64,000 nt of DNA from Aureococcus anophagefferens (GCF_000186865.1 NW_008705562.1:516981-580980); one strand, 5' to 3'. Counted from the first letter of the stretch, positions 1-11,180 are shown. Notes: generated by a model not told the origin, from the letters alone. Numbers and translations are program-made.

Positions 1-700
1 GCTGGGGGTCGACTCGCAGGTTCACGCTCGCGAGCTCCGTGCAGCCCGCGGCCAAGGTTTCGTTGAAGCGCGCGGGCCGGGGGGCTGGGCCCACGATTCA
101 CAGTTTTCAGCAACCCGTCGCTGCGCTGCCAACCGAGCGTCGGCCGACGCGCGCTCGAAGCGCGACCGTGCCTCGTCGACGGACGCCGTCGCACCGCCGC
201 GGCGCACTTTGTCAAATGCGCCCCATGTGGGATTTCGGTGTGATTCGGGTCGCCCGTCGAGTCGTGGATCCATCGCGAATTCGGGCGCGCCGCTGCTCGA
301 CGAACGGAATACAGAGCGTCCCGCGCCGCCCCGCGCCGACGCTGGGGACGTCGTCGAAAAATTCCGGCGCGCGGACCCGGCCACGGGGAAAACGCGTTTT
401 CCCCGATCTCGACCCGGCGGCGGCCGCGCGCGGGGGAAGTCGGTCGGATGTTACTGATCGCGCGAGCCAAAACATCGCATCACGAACTGGGGAGCACGCG
501 GGAACGCGTTCGCGCGGAGATTCCCGCCGCGCGGCGCGCCCGGGCGTCCTGGCGGGCGAAGGACGTCCGCCCGAGGCTCCGGGAGGACGACGTCCCATCG
601 ATGTCGGGGAACAACGACCCTCGACCCCGCCACCGCGCGCGTCCGCACCCGGCCCGACCGGGCCACACACACAACCGCGCGCCTAGAGCTAGCCAAACGT
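1..700. other. Intergenic sequence, no supported gene
   Basis: No reading frame here has recognisable protein character; the open frames on both strands are arginine/proline-rich compositional artefacts of GC-rich DNA. The stretch lies 3' of the VWA8-type gene, which ends at 701. The only structure I see is a perfect 22-bp palindrome at 384-405. Confidence 0.6.
384..405. repeat. Perfect 22-bp palindrome
   Basis: The 20 central bases read GGGGAAAACGCGTTTTCCCC and are flanked by a C/G pair, so 22 bp are self-complementary with no loop. It sits about 300 bp beyond the stop codon of the VWA8-type gene on the minus strand. It could be a dimeric protein-binding site or a cruciform/terminator-like structure; no function can be assigned from sequence. 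Confidence 0.8.
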
Positions 701-3700
701 TTACTGGTCCAGGTCGTCGTCGATGACGCGGGCGTGCTGGAGGATCCGCTTGAAGACGACGGGGAGGTCGTCGGCGTCGAAGCAGATGTGGCCGTGGCCC
801 CGGGGCAGCGCGCCGGCGATGGCGGCCGCCTCGTCGCCGATGGAGCCGACCATGACCGCGTGCATGGCGACGCGGTCCTCGTCGTCCGTGAGCGCGTCGG
901 CCCACCAGAGGGGGTCCATGCCGTAGCGCCGGAAGTTGGCGTCGGAGAGCGCGACGACGAGGTGCTTGCCGCGCTTCCGCGCCCAGTCCGCGTCGTCGTC
1001 GTCGTCCGCGGCGCCGTCCTCGTCGTCCGCGCGAGCCTTGACGTCCGCGCACGCGCGCCGCGTCGCCTCGACGGTCATGTCGCCGCTGTCGCAGAACTGG
1101 GCGTGGGCGACCATGCGCTGGAGCACCTTGAGGCGGCTCCCGCGGTCCGGCGGCGGGTCGCTCCACTCGACGAAGGACACGGCGTTCGCCTCGCCGCTGT
1201 GGCCGCGGATCGCGTACTCGTACTTGTCGTCGAGGCCCGCGAGCGCCTCCATGAGCAGCATGGCCGCCTCGAGCATGCGCGACAGGCGGCCGTCCATCAT
1301 CTGGAACCGGTACATGGACCCCGACACGTCCATCAAAAAGAGGAGGCGCCGCTTCCGCCGCGCGCCGTCCTCGCGGGGCCGGTCGTCGCCGCCGTCGCCG
1401 TCCGGCGGCCCCCGCTTCTTGAAGACGAGGCGGTCGCCCGCGACGCCGTCGACGAGGCGGTCGTCGTCGAGCTCGCCGTCGGACCGCCGCTTGAGCCACG
1501 TCCGCTCGCGCTCGCGGTCCTTGGCGCTGTCGAGCGCGCGCTGGAGCGCGTCGACGTGGGGCGCGATGCGGTCGAGCATGTCCTTGTAGAGGTCCCAGTC
1601 GCGCTCCGACATGTGCTCGATCTCCTCGAGCCGCTCCAGGTGGGCCTTGCGCGCGATCTTCTTCGCCGCGGCGCGCGCCTCGTCGCTCACCTCGGCCTTG
1701 GCCTCCTCGGAGACCTGGTGCACGGCGTTGCCGTCCCAGAGCCGGAAGGGCCCGCCGCGGCCGCCGAGCCCCGCCGTGTCCGAGCCGCCGGACCCGCCCG
1801 CCCACGTGTTGCCGCCGACGTGCGGCGCGCCCGTCTCGTCGACCTTGCCGACCTTGGGCGCCTTGAGGCCCGTCCGCGGCGTCGACGCGCCGCCGGCCTC
1901 GCCCGACTTCCGGAGATATTCGACGTCGATCTTCTCGAGCAGCCGCCCGCCGACGTCGCCGACGCCCGCGTCCCCGAAGAGCTGGGCGATGGCCGCCTTG
2001 GCGCCCTCGAAGCCGTGGGCCTCGAAGACCTCGGCGACGGCGTCGCGCTGCGGCGCGAAGGCGTCGTGGGCCAGCACGTTCGCGAGCGCCGCCGGGAACG
2101 CGTCCGGGTCGTCGCCGCCGAAGGTCTCCAGGTGGCGCGCGACGGACGCGCACTCGCGCATGCTGAACGGGTACGCGAGCGCGCCGAGCTCGTGGCGCGC
2201 GCGCAGCTCCGCGAAGGCCGCCGCGAGCCGCCGCCGCTCCTCCGCGGGCCGCGACGGCGCGAGGGCCGCGAGCAGCTCCTCCTCGCTCGCGATGTCCGGG
2301 TTCTCGACGACCACCGGCGCGAAGGCGTCGCCGCATTCCCGGAAGAGCGCGTTGCCGTGGAACGGGTAGCCCGGCCGGTTCGCCAAAACGACCAGTCGAA
2401 AGTCGTCGTGCACCGCCACGAAGTCGCGGCCGTCGGCGGCGTCGTCGAAGGGCCGCGTCGTCAGCACGCGCCCGTCGGGCAGCGCGAGCTCGCCGTCGGC
2501 GACGAGCGCCTTGAGCAGCACCGTCACCTCCGTCGGCGCCTTGTCCGCCTCGTCCAATACGCACGCGCGGCCCTCGACGGCCGCGCGGACGAGGGGCGCG
2601 TCGACGTAGCGCAGCGCGCCGCCCTCGAGCACGGGCGTCGCCGTCAGCGACGCGACGGTGGAGTCGCGGTGGAGCTGCGCGTACTCGCGCTCGACGTTCG
2701 CGAGCTCGAGGTAGCGGTCCACGGCGACGTTCTTGCCCACGCCCTGGTTGCCGATGCATAAAATCGCCCGCTCGCCGACGGCCTCCAAGCGGAGGAACGT
2801 GGCGACGGCCCGCTCCGCCGCGGCCGTCGCGACGTAGCCCCGCACGGCCGGCACGAGCTCGGGCGCGGACCGCGGACCGCGCGCGGCGACGGCCGCGACC
2901 TCTTCGCCGTCGACGGACGCCGCCACGCGGTCGTCGTCCGCGACGACGGACCAGCGGCGCGCGTCGTCGTGTTCGCCCTCGCCGGCGTCGCCGAGCCAGC
3001 CGTCGACGGCCTCGCCGAGCCGCCGCGGCAGGAACCGCGCCATCAAGCCGTCGCGCACGGCGGTCGCCAAATCCGCGCCGCCGCCGACCTGCTTCGCGAC
3101 CCGCAGCAGCGTCCGCGTCGTCAGCCGCGTCGCCTCCTCGCCCTCGCGCGACGCATCATAAACCGCCGCGAGGCCGCCGTGCGAACTTCCCAGGAGCGCC
3201 GCCGCGGCCTCCGACGCCTCGGCGCCGGACCACTCGGGCAGCGCGAAGGTGGAGAACGCGGCCGCGACCTCCGCGTCGAGCCACCGGCCCGGCTCCGCGA
3301 CGGCGACGACGGCGAAGCCCGGCGCGGCCCGGAGTCGCGTGCCGTCCGGCAGGTCGACGACGCCCTCGTGGAGCGCGCGGCCCAAAGCTGCTGGGAGAGC
3401 ACCTTTCGGCAGGCGGTGCGCGCCGTCGAGCACGCAGACGCCCCCTGACCGCATCGCGGCGGCGAGCGGCGAGTCGCGCCAGACGCTCCGCCCCGTGGCG
3501 CCGTCCGTGTCGCGCTTCTGCAGCAGGTCGCGCGCGCCGAGGTCCCGGTGGCAGCCCACGGTCCACGCGCGCGGCCGCCCCTCCAGCAGCTTCCGCGCGA
3601 GGGCCGTCTTGCCGCCGCCGCGCGGCCCCACGAGCAGCACGCGCTCGCCGGCGTCGAGGGCGCGGCGTGCCGCGCCCAGCGCGGCTTTCTGGGTCGGCGA

Positions 3701-4939
3701 GAGCCAGAGGGCCCCGTCGAGGCCGCCGACCTCGCCGGCCGGCGGCGACGGCCCGCACGCGTCGCGCGCGGCGTCCGCGATGGCGTCCCGCGCGGGCGCG
3801 GACGCCCCGAGCAGGTCCGCGCCGGCGAGGGGCGGGTAGCACGCTCGTAACGTCCCCAGGGCGTCGCCGGGCGCCGCCGCGCCGCGCGCGAGGACGCGGT
3901 TCAGAGCCGTTCCCGAGAACCCGAAGAACGACCGCTTCTCGCCCGCGCGCGCCTGAGTGGAAATCTATCTTCAACCCGACTTCAATGTGCGATTATGCGA
4001 CAGTTTCGATGCAAGCGCTTCCGCTGTGCTTCGAGAACTCAACGAGAGCGATCGATCCGTCCAAAAATCAGCCGAATCGACTTCGATTTGATCGAGATAG
4101 AGAGGTTTGAAGTTTTTGCTGGACAGGGCGTTCCACTGGTTGATTTCCACACAGGCGCGCGCCGCGGCCTGCTTCTCGAGCTCCAGCACCGCCGCGACGG
4201 CCGTCGTGAGCGTCCTGTCCGTCGACGCGAGCTCCGCGATATCGAAGCCCGGCACGAGCCCGGCCTGGAGCCGCGACCGGAGCGGCGGGTCGAGCGGTCT
4301 CCCGTCGAACGGCGGGCTCGGCGCCGCGAGCGCGACGACGCGGAAGTTCGGGTGCACGGCCTCGAGCTTCGAGCTCGTCGCGCCGAGCATGCCGCGGAAG
4401 GCGTCGAAGCGCGCCGCGGGCACGAGGAAGCGGCCGTCGTCGAGCGCCATCTCGCGGTTTTCCAGTAAATTGTTCAGCGTCGGCAGCACGTTGCGCTCCG
4501 CCCGCTCCAGGCCGTCCAGAATGAGGACGCCGCCGCGGAGCGCCGCCCGCACGGGCGCGCCGTCGCTCCAGGTCGCCGACCCGCCGCCCACGAGCTCGCG
4601 CCGCTGCCGAAGGTCCGCCTCGGTCGTGTCGGCGGACACGCCGACGTAAAAGGCCTCGGCGCGGATCAGCTCCGCGTAGGCGAAGGCCGCGTGGCGCGCG
4701 CGCGCGCGCTCCGCCGGCGCGCACACGAGCAGCGCGTCCTGGGCCAGCGCGTCCTTCATGGCGAGGAACTCGAGGGTCGGGAGCAGGCGCGCCGGCAGGG
4801 ACTCGACGTAGCCTTCCGGCACGAAGGACCCGCCGGGCCGCAGCGGCACCGTCGCCCGGCCCACGCGCACGCTGTCGACGACGTCCGCCTCGCTCGACAT
4901 GGCGCGCCGGCGCACGGCGCTTGCGGCGAGGCGACGCAT
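701..4939 (-). CDS. VWA8: VWA8-type mitochondrial AAA ATPase with von Willebrand A domain (2 exons)
   Basis: Exons are 4939-4163 and 3952-701, separated by a family B introner; the splice gives a 1342-residue protein. The start at 4939 gives an N-terminus rich in Arg and Ala (MRRLAASAVRRRA), as expected for mitochondrial import. A first AAA module (about residues 20-260) has a degenerate Walker A but keeps the VWA8-typical DTTE-DL-QRRE and ERNVLPTLNNLLENRE signatures. A second has GPRGGGKT near residue 368. A third has GNQGVGKN near 659 and Walker B VLDEADKAP near 720. The C-terminal VWA domain carries the MIDAS motif DVSGS near 1132. The family is a dynein-related mitochondrial-matrix ATPase of poorly known function. 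The human protein is about 1900 residues, so this one is compact. It follows the ammonium transporter head-to-tail with a 126-bp gap. Confidence 0.9.
3953..4154 (-). mobile_element. Introner element, family B, in VWA8-type gene
   Basis: A 202-bp element lies between two copies of GCGCGCGC (3945-3952 and 4155-4162). Its ends are imperfect inverted repeats (CTGTGTGGAAATC against CTGAGTGGAAATC). Intron 4162-3953 starts with the GC of the duplication and ends with the CAG of the element. Removing it restores a continuous reading frame. The copy is in the commoner orientation relative to its gene. Confidence 0.92.
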
Positions 4940-5065
4940 CGGTGAGGGCGAGGAAGGCTGTATTTCTGCTTCATCAACTTGAGGCAAAGGTGAACGCCGT
5001 ATGCGTCCCCGGGTCTGCCGCGGTCTTACCGCCCGGCGCGGTCCGCGCCGGCCGGCGGGCACGTC

Positions 5066-6774
5066 CTAGGCCTCGGTCCCCGCGGGCACCTGCGCGGCGG
5101 ACATCTCGAGGTCCGTGAGCACGGAGCCGCCGTGTTTCGAGTCGTCCATGCCCATGGCCTCCTCCTCCGGGCTGCAGCGGATGCCGATGGTCAGGTGCAT
5201 GGCCGTGAAGAGGAGCGTCATGGTGCCGCCGACCCAGGCGATGATGAAGAGGACGAAGAGGCACGCGCTCCCGAGCGCGCCGCCGTCGCCGCCGTAGAAG
5301 ACGCCCGCGCACTCCGACGCGCGGTCGTCGTCGCTGTAGTAGGCGATCTTGTAGTAGTACTCCGTGGCGAAGAGGGACGCCGCGATGACGCCCCACATGC
5401 CGCAGGCGCCGTGAACCGGAAAAGCGTCGACGACGTCGTCGATGCCGAGGAAGACGAGCGACTTGGACGCGCCGAGGTACACGGGCGCCTGGGCAGCAAA
5501 AGGGTGATTCAACGTCGCTTCAACGTGAGTGTTCCGCGCGCGCGCGTTCCCGAAAAAAACATCCACGCTTCGAGACCGTTCCGAGAGATGATCGCTCGTC
5601 CAAAAATCAGCCGAAACGAGTGGAAAACGGCCTTGATATGAGCCTTTGAAGTTGGGAATTTCGCTCTCTTTTGCTGCCCTGACAGGCGCGGCGATGAGCC
5701 CGATGACGAACGCGCCCCACAGGTTCACCACGGGGCAGGGCGCCGTGATGGACACGAGGCCCGCGAGGATGCCGTTGTTCGCGTAGGCCGTGTCGATGAC
5801 GTGGTCGACGAGGTAGCCTAAAAACGTCGTCGCGAGGCAGCCCGTCGCCGCGGAGATCGTCGTCGTCATCATGACGTGCGCGGCGAGCCCGCCGTAGCCC
5901 GTGATCGCCAGCGTCGAGACGCCGTTGAAGCCGTACCAGCCGACCCAGAGCATGAGCACGCCCAGGGTCTGGTAGACGACGGACTGCTGGGGCAGCCCGC
6001 GCTTCCAGTCCGTCCGCGGGCCGACCATCTTCGCCGCGACGAGCGCGGCGACGCCGCCGGTCATGTGGACGACGCCGGACCCGGCGAAGTCGATGACGCC
6101 GCAGCCCCCCACGAGCTTGGACGACCGCCAGGGGCTCAGCTTCCCGGACCCGTCCCAGCCCATGTGCACGCAGACCGGATATATAAAACCCGTGATCACG
6201 CACGAGTAGCAGACGTAGGCGCCGAACTTGCAGCGCTCCGCGACGGCCCCGGACACGATCGTCGCCGCCGCGCCCGCGAAGGCCCACTGGAAGAGCCAGA
6301 AGGCCTTGGCGTACGTCTTGCCGTCCGCGGACATCGTCAGCGGGCTGCCGCTGTTGCCCTCGTAGAAGTAGCCGCTCTTGCCCAGGAAGCCGTTGTTGCC
6401 CGTCTTCGGGAAGTTGTCGTCGCCGAAGGCGATGCCGTAGCCGAAGAACCACCAGAAGATGGCCGCGATGGACGCGTCGAAGACGTTCTTGATCAAAATG
6501 TTCTTCGTGTTCTTGAGCTGCACGGACCCGACCTCGAGCATGGCGAAGCCCGCCTACGAAAAAACGCCTCCGCACCGGCGCGCGACACATCGACGCGGCG
6601 CAACCGCGCCTGCATGAAGAAGACGAGCACCATGCCGAAGAGCAGCCAGAAGGCGTTGGCGTCGGCAGCCGACAGGTAGACGGGCGCGTCGTCGTCGACG
6701 CCGTGGTTGCCCTCGAGCGCGGCGATGCGGGCCGTCAGCGCGAGGATCGTGTCGTCGTCGGCGGACACCCCCAT
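5066..6774 (-). CDS. AMT: Ammonium transporter (Amt family), 3 exons
   Basis: Exons 6774-6610, 6553-5690 and 5488-5066 splice to a 483-residue polytopic membrane protein. It carries ammonium (as NH4+ or NH3) across the plasma membrane for nitrogen assimilation. Family signatures include FFMQAGFAMLEVG near the N-terminus, DFAGSGVVHMTGG in the middle, and FLGIDDVVDAFPVHGACG near the C-terminal third with the conserved pore histidine. About eleven hydrophobic segments are visible. Intron 6609-6554 is only 56 bp with a GC donor and TAG acceptor, and joins ...FFMQ to AGFAM... exactly. The second intron is a family A introner inside the sequence encoding AAPVYLGASK. A start at 6774 (MGVSADDD) is preferred over upstream non-ATG codons. 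It lies upstream of the VWA8-type gene on the same strand; no functional link is implied. Confidence 0.95.
5489..5681 (-). mobile_element. Introner element, family A, in ammonium transporter gene
   Basis: The 193-bp element has termini CAGGGCAGCAAAAG and, inverted, CTGGGCAGCAAAAG. It is flanked by the 8-bp duplication GCGCCTGT (left) and GCGCCCGT (right), with one mismatch. Splicing 5689-5489 as a GC-AG intron restores the invariant Amt sequence AAPVYLG. The core TTCGGCTGATTTTTGGACGA is present. Confidence 0.95.
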
Positions 6775-6951
6775 GGTCGGCGCCGCGGAACTGTGCCTGT
6801 GGTGGGAAAGCGCGCCAGCCCCGCTCGGCACGATCACGTTTTTTCGGCCGCAGATCGTCCGGCCGACGGTGCCGAGATACGGATGGACGTGCACTTAAGC
6901 TTCCGAGTCGCGGCGCCGCGTCGCGACGCGCAAACGGAGCCTAATAAAGTG

Positions 6952-8469
6952 TTACGAGAGGGACGAGAAGCCGCAGGTGGCCGGGTCCAGTTCGAGGTCC
7001 TCCGGGGCGCGGTAGTTGCCGAAGCCGTCGTCGCGGCAGAAGTCCCAGTCGCACATGGTCGGCATGCCGTAGGCCGCGATGGCCTCCTGGGTGCTCTTCT
7101 CGTTGCGGATCTGGAGCGAGTACTGCGAGTAGGGCAAGGACGCGAAGGCGCTGAACTTCTCGAGGCGATCGTCTTCGAAGCTGCCCGGGTCGTTCGTGAC
7201 GACCTCGCGGCGCGTGAGCAGCGGCACGCGGTCGTCGTCGTGCATGGCCACGAGGGTCGTCCAGGGCGTGCCCCGCGCCGAGAGGGGCCAGAGGGGCTCG
7301 TCGACGGTGACGCCGACGTGCTCGTCGAGGAACGCGTCGTAGACGTCGTCGTCCAGGCCGGTCCGGAGCGCTCGTTGGAACGCCGCGAAGTCCGCGAGGT
7401 CCAACGTTCCCTGGCCCCGCGGGAGGTCCAGGGGCGGCGCGCCCGCCGGCGGCGCCGCGAGGTGCACGTAGTACGCCGTCGCGTTGACGGCCGCGCCGTC
7501 GAGCTCCTTCGAGTGGAACTTGAGCCAGACGTCGTCTCCCGGACCGCCGGCCGATTCGACGGCCGCGGAGACGTCCGCGTGGACGAAGTAGCGCGCGAGC
7601 CAGGCCGCGTCGCCGCGCGGGTCCGGCGACGCGACGTGCGAGTACGCGGCCCGCGAGATGGGCCAGCGGCCGTAGCCCTCGTCGCCGAAGGCGTAGGCGT
7701 CGCCGTCGCCGTGCCGCGCCGATTCGCAGACGACGTAGGGCGCGTCCTGCAGGCAGTTCGTGCCGCTCTGGTACCAGCCCGGCAGGTCCGCGGGGTAGAC
7801 CAGGGCCTCGTCGTAGGCGCCGTCGGCGTCGAACGCGGCCTTGGACGCGGCCGACGCGGAGACGGCCGCGGTCTCGAAGATCCGGCCGTCCGCGTTGCGG
7901 CTCCGCACGACGTAGAGCGGCACGCTGCCGCCCTCGGGCCCGCCGGGCGCGTCGAGCACGGCCCGGCCCACGCGGAGCGCGTAGGGCCAGCCGAAGCGCG
8001 CGCGGTTGTCGCGCGCGCCCTCGAGCGCGACCTCGATCCCCGCGCCGTCGAAGAAGCCGTAGCGGTTCCCCGAGAACTGGTTCGCGTCGCCCTCGAGGCC
8101 CGTCGCGTCGTGGAGCGCCGCGAGCGCGGCGCCGAACTCCTCCATGCTCAACCCGACGGACCGGCCGGCGACCTCGGCCTCCTGGACGACGGCGTTGTCC
8201 GCGGACCACACGAAGTGGATCTCGTCGTCGCTGGGCTTCGCCCGCGCGGACAGCCAGCGCCGGCTCACGGTCGAGCAGCCCGTCGGGCCCAGGTAGTCGT
8301 AGCCGCCGCCGCCGGTCACCGCGGCCCGGTCGAAGCGCTCGCCGAGCGTCCAATTTCGCCTCACCCTCTCGATCATGTTGTAGCCGAACCAGGCGGCGTC
8401 GGCGTTCTGCGCCAGCGTCGCGCGGCTGCCGCAGGGGATCGTCCACTTCCCGAAGTGCTGCAGCACCAT
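6952..8469 (-). CDS. Hypothetical protein, about 505 aa
   Basis: An uninterrupted frame from ATG 8469 to TAA 6952 encodes a protein of balanced composition rich in Trp, Tyr and Asp, unlike the Arg/Pro shadow frames. I recognise no family. Visible features are a Cys-containing N-terminal part (WTIPCGSRATLAQ, GPTGCST), many aromatic residues, an acidic middle and a C-terminal Cys cluster (TMCDWDFCRDDGFG). There are no clear membrane segments. A further 5' exon upstream of 8469 is possible, because the open frame continues and no signal sequence is evident. It is transcribed away from the repeat-bearing spacer at 8.7-9.6 kb. Confidence 0.6.
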   Translation of the reverse strand: MVLQHFGKWTIPCGSRATLAQNADAAWFGYNMIERVRRNWTLGERFDRAAVTGGGGYDYLGPTGCSTVSRRWLSARAKPSDDEIHFVWSADNAVVQEAEVAGRSVGLSMEEFGAALAALHDATGLEGDANQFSGNRYGFFDGAGIEVALEGARDNRARFGWPYALRVGRAVLDAPGGPEGGSVPLYVVRSRNADGRIFETAAVSASAASKAAFDADGAYDEALVYPADLPGWYQSGTNCLQDAPYVVCESARHGDGDAYAFGDEGYGRWPISRAAYSHVASPDPRGDAAWLARYFVHADVSAAVESAGGPGDDVWLKFHSKELDGAAVNATAYYVHLAAPPAGAPPLDLPRGQGTLDLADFAAFQRALRTGLDDDVYDAFLDEHVGVTVDEPLWPLSARGTPWTTLVAMHDDDRVPLLTRREVVTNDPGSFEDDRLEKFSAFASLPYSQYSLQIRNEKSTQEAIAAYGMPTMCDWDFCRDDGFGNYRAPEDLELDPATCGFSSLS

Positions 8470-8705
8470 GCGCGGCGGCGCGTCCGCGTCGGCGTCGGCG
8501 CGCCCGTCGCCGCCCCGCCGCCAGTCCAGCGACGGGGCGGACCGCGCACCGCGCCGCGCCCGAACCGCCGGCGGCCCGGTCGCGGGAGGAGCCCGCTGCG
8601 CTCCGTGGCGTCCATCGTTGCTGACTTCCTCCGAAAAAGCAGCTTCGATGGCGTTGAACTCAAGTTGGCCTCGGCCGGGGGTACGGCCTGGGCACTGTGC
8701 TGGGG

Positions 8706-9219
8706 TTGAGGGGGGGAATTGGCCAAATTGGGCGGATTGGCCGGATCGGACGTACGCCGTCGGACGGCAGCCAACCGCGGTCGGACGATCGGACGAAGAG
8801 CCAACCGCGATCGGACAGGGACGAGGCCATTGGACGAACCTAGCGGCCATTGGACATGACCCCCGGCCATTGGACGTAAAAGTCATCCATTGGCTACGAT
8901 CTCGCGACGTTGGGCAGAGTCTGGGCAGCCCGCTCGCGAGCGGCGACGGCCCGGAGCGCGTGGATTCCATGGGAGCGGCCAACGCCGCCCTCCCGCCCGC
9001 CCAAGACCTCGGCGCCGATGAACCAGAACTTCCGATTCGCGGACTGCCGCCGTTCTGCAGACATCGATCACTGCGAATGCGGCGCGCGTCCCCCGATTTT
9101 TGCAGCTCCGGGTTTATACGCCGTGACAGGAAGGACATGGGGCAACATATCACTTCTGTGCGGTCGCCCTACGGCTGACTCGGGTTCGAATCACCCCCAC
9201 GCGCGTGACGACGACGACG

Positions 9220-9267
<48 letters not shown>

Positions 9268-9629
9268 ACGACGACCGACCGACCGACCGACCGACCGACC
9301 CCCCAAAGTAGGCTACAGGGCTTCGCCGGGGGCCCGAAGGGACTCGCCCGGCACCTCCCCGAAACCCCAATATATTTTTTAAAAATTTTACCCCCCGCAC
9401 CCGGCGCTCGAGGTGGCCTCTCTGCTGGCAGTCCTCGCATTACACCGTGACTGGCGCAGAGCTCGCGACTCATGTCGGCCAGCGATCGGACGATCGGACG
9501 ATCGGCCAGATCGGACGATTGGACGAAGCCCATCGGACGCACGGCCAATCGCGGTTGGACGTGGCCAATGGGATTCAGCCAACGCGCAACGCGGCCAATC
9601 CGGCCAATTTGGCCAATTCCCACCCTCAA
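8706..9629. repeat. Inverted-repeat-bounded segment (37-bp arms)
   Basis: Arm one, 8706-8742, and the reverse complement of arm two, 9593-9629, match at 35 of 37 positions, including the shared stretch GGGAATTGGCCAAATTGG. The 850-bp interior holds tandemly arranged GATCGGAC-type motifs and a GAC/GGC/CCGA microsatellite, with no transposase-like frame. It could be a degenerate non-autonomous transposon or a satellite-derived hairpin; I did not find a target-site duplication outside the arms. Confidence 0.55.
9205..9302. repeat. Compound microsatellite (GAC)n(GGC)n(GAC)n(CGAC)n
   Basis: Consecutive runs of GAC, GGC, GAC and then the tetranucleotide CCGA fill about 100 bp within the spacer. It is low-complexity DNA likely to vary in length between strains. 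Poly-Thr or poly-Ala frames across it are artefacts. Confidence 0.9.
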
Positions 9630-9952
9630 GCCTGGGGTACGGGGCGCGGCGCCGTCGTGCAATAGGCGTCGTTTAGGTCGGCGGCGGTCGGCGGGCGCCG
9701 CCGCCGGCGCCCGGCGGTCTCGCCGCGCGCGCGGTTCGATGGATAGTGTGTGTGCGAGCGATGGATGGTGTGTGGGGGGGGGGGTTGCGGCGACGGGGCC
9801 GCGCGGGCGCGGGGGCGCGGGAGGCGAAGGCGCGGCGGTCCGGCTCGGCCCCGGGTAGGCGACCCGCCCGGGGCGCCGGACCGCGGCGGGCCCGGAACGC
9901 GCGTGAGTTCCGGGCCGTCGCCGCCGACCCGCGCCTCCGGCTCCGAGGTCCC

Positions 9953-11040
9953 CTAGCCGTTTTCGAAGGCCCAGTTCGTGATGAGCGAGATGCGCTTCGT
10001 GCTGAACTGGGGGCGCTTCGTCTCCGCGATGTCGAGGTGGCTCTGGGCCATGGCGCGCGTGGCGATGGACCGCTTCTCGAACAACGTCTGGCGGGAGCCG
10101 CCGTGCGTGTCCGGGTAGAAGTTCGTCGGCGGCGGCGCCTGGGGAACGAGGGCGATTCGACGACGCTTCAACGCGCGCGTTCCAGGGAAAACGCTTCGAG
10201 ACCGTTCCGAGAGCTGATCGCTCGTCCAAACATCAGCCGAAACGAGTGGAACGCGGCCGAGCCTTTGAAGTCGGGAACGTCGCGCGCGTTTCCCGCGCCG
10301 GGCGGCGCCTCGGGCACGGCGTCGGACATGCACACGGTCATGTCGTAGGAGCCGTGGTTGATGAGGCGCTTCTCCTTCATGTTGAGCTTGCACAACGAAT
10401 AGTTGAAGCTCGGGTTCGTCGCGAGGCGCTCCGCGTTCTCCTCCGCCGCGGCGGAGCCCGGCCGCGCCGTCCACTGCGACCCGTACAAATGCGCGTCGCG
10501 CTGGTGGTTCCGGAAGAACTGGGACGCGAGGGTCTTGCGCCCCCGCGTGCGCTGCACGGGGCTCAGCTGGCCCGTGCCCAGCGCGTCGAGCGCCTTGCTA
10601 ATTTTGTAGTCGTCGTGGCTCACCTCGCCGTCGCCGTCCAAATCGTAGGACCAGTGGGGCACGTTGACGCCCCTCAGCTTCTTCTTGAACTCGGACCGCG
10701 TGCGGCTCCGAGGCATGTTGTTCGACTCGGGGTCGAGCAGCAGCGTGCGCAGCGGCAGCTTCTTGCTCATGACGGGCCGGCTGAACGCCGTCGTGCCGAA
10801 GGACGGCTCCGACGCGGACCGGCCGAGCGGCCGGCCACCGAGGCTGCCCGTGCTCGGCCGCGGGGGCGTCACGAGCGCGGCGACGGCCTTGGTCACGGCC
10901 GCGACCCGCCCGGGCGTGCACCCGGCGCTCTCGCGGAGCCGCGAGCTACTCAGCACCATGCTCGCCGTCGACGGGCGGATGCCCTCGCCGGACGACGACA
11001 CGCGGTTCGTCCGCCCCGTCGACACCCGCGACGACGGCAT
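9953..11040 (-). CDS. EF-hand protein, about 305 aa (2 exons)
   Basis: Exons 11040-10309 and 10138-9953 join to 305 residues. The first third is Ser/Arg-rich and probably disordered. A single EF-hand loop (DLDGDGEVSHDD) lies near residue 130, so calcium binding is likely. The C-terminal half (FNYSLCKLNMKEKRLINHGSYD, then a segment ending ITNWAFENG) looks conserved in pattern but I do not recognise the family; it could be a cytoskeletal or flagellar protein. ATG 11040 is used because upstream in-frame codons are not ATG. The single intron is a diverged family A introner. Confidence 0.75.
10139..10300 (-). mobile_element. Introner element, family A (diverged, short), in EF-hand gene
   Basis: The 162-bp copy is flanked by perfect GCGCCGCC duplications (10131-10138 and 10301-10308). 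It keeps the family A core with one change (TGATGTTTGGACGA) but its inverted ends are eroded to CGGCGCGGGAA against CTGGGGAACG. Intron 10308-10139 is GC-AG and restores PEAPPPTNF in the protein. Confidence 0.88.
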
Positions 11041-11180
11041 GGCCACGCCCACCGGGCACGACGGACGCACCTACCACGCCCGCCGGCCTACCGCATGGGC
11101 GACCGACGCCACAAGCTATCAACGCGAGGGCTGCTCTCCGACGCGACAACGATGCGTGGATATCGAGGTGTTTTATGTAA

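Larger units (their letters stand above)
8470..9952. other. Intergenic repeat-rich spacer
   Basis: This 1.5 kb spacer lies upstream of the 8469 gene and beyond the 3' end of the EF-hand gene, which ends at 9953. It contains a 37-bp inverted repeat pair (8706-8742 and 9593-9629), degenerate short direct repeats of the type CGGACGATCGG and GGCCAAT in both flanks, and a compound microsatellite at about 9205-9302. No convincing coding frame is visible. Confidence 0.6.

Noticed and set aside
384..405. The 22-bp palindrome as a rho-independent terminator
   Set aside because: It has no loop and no T-run, and the genome is eukaryotic.
734..2761. Long open frame antisense to the VWA8-type gene (675 codons)
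   Set aside because: It is the Arg/Val/Glu-rich complement of a strongly coding strand in GC-rich DNA, with no domain and no start context.
8468..9178. Plus-strand frame over the inverted-repeat spacer
   Set aside because: It runs antisense across the start of the 8469 gene and through satellite motifs, with no recognisable domain.
9150..9200. Possible tRNA: GGGTTCGAATC motif
   Set aside because: The T-loop-like sequence is present but the T stem does not pair, there is no A box and no acceptor stem, so it is at most a fragment.
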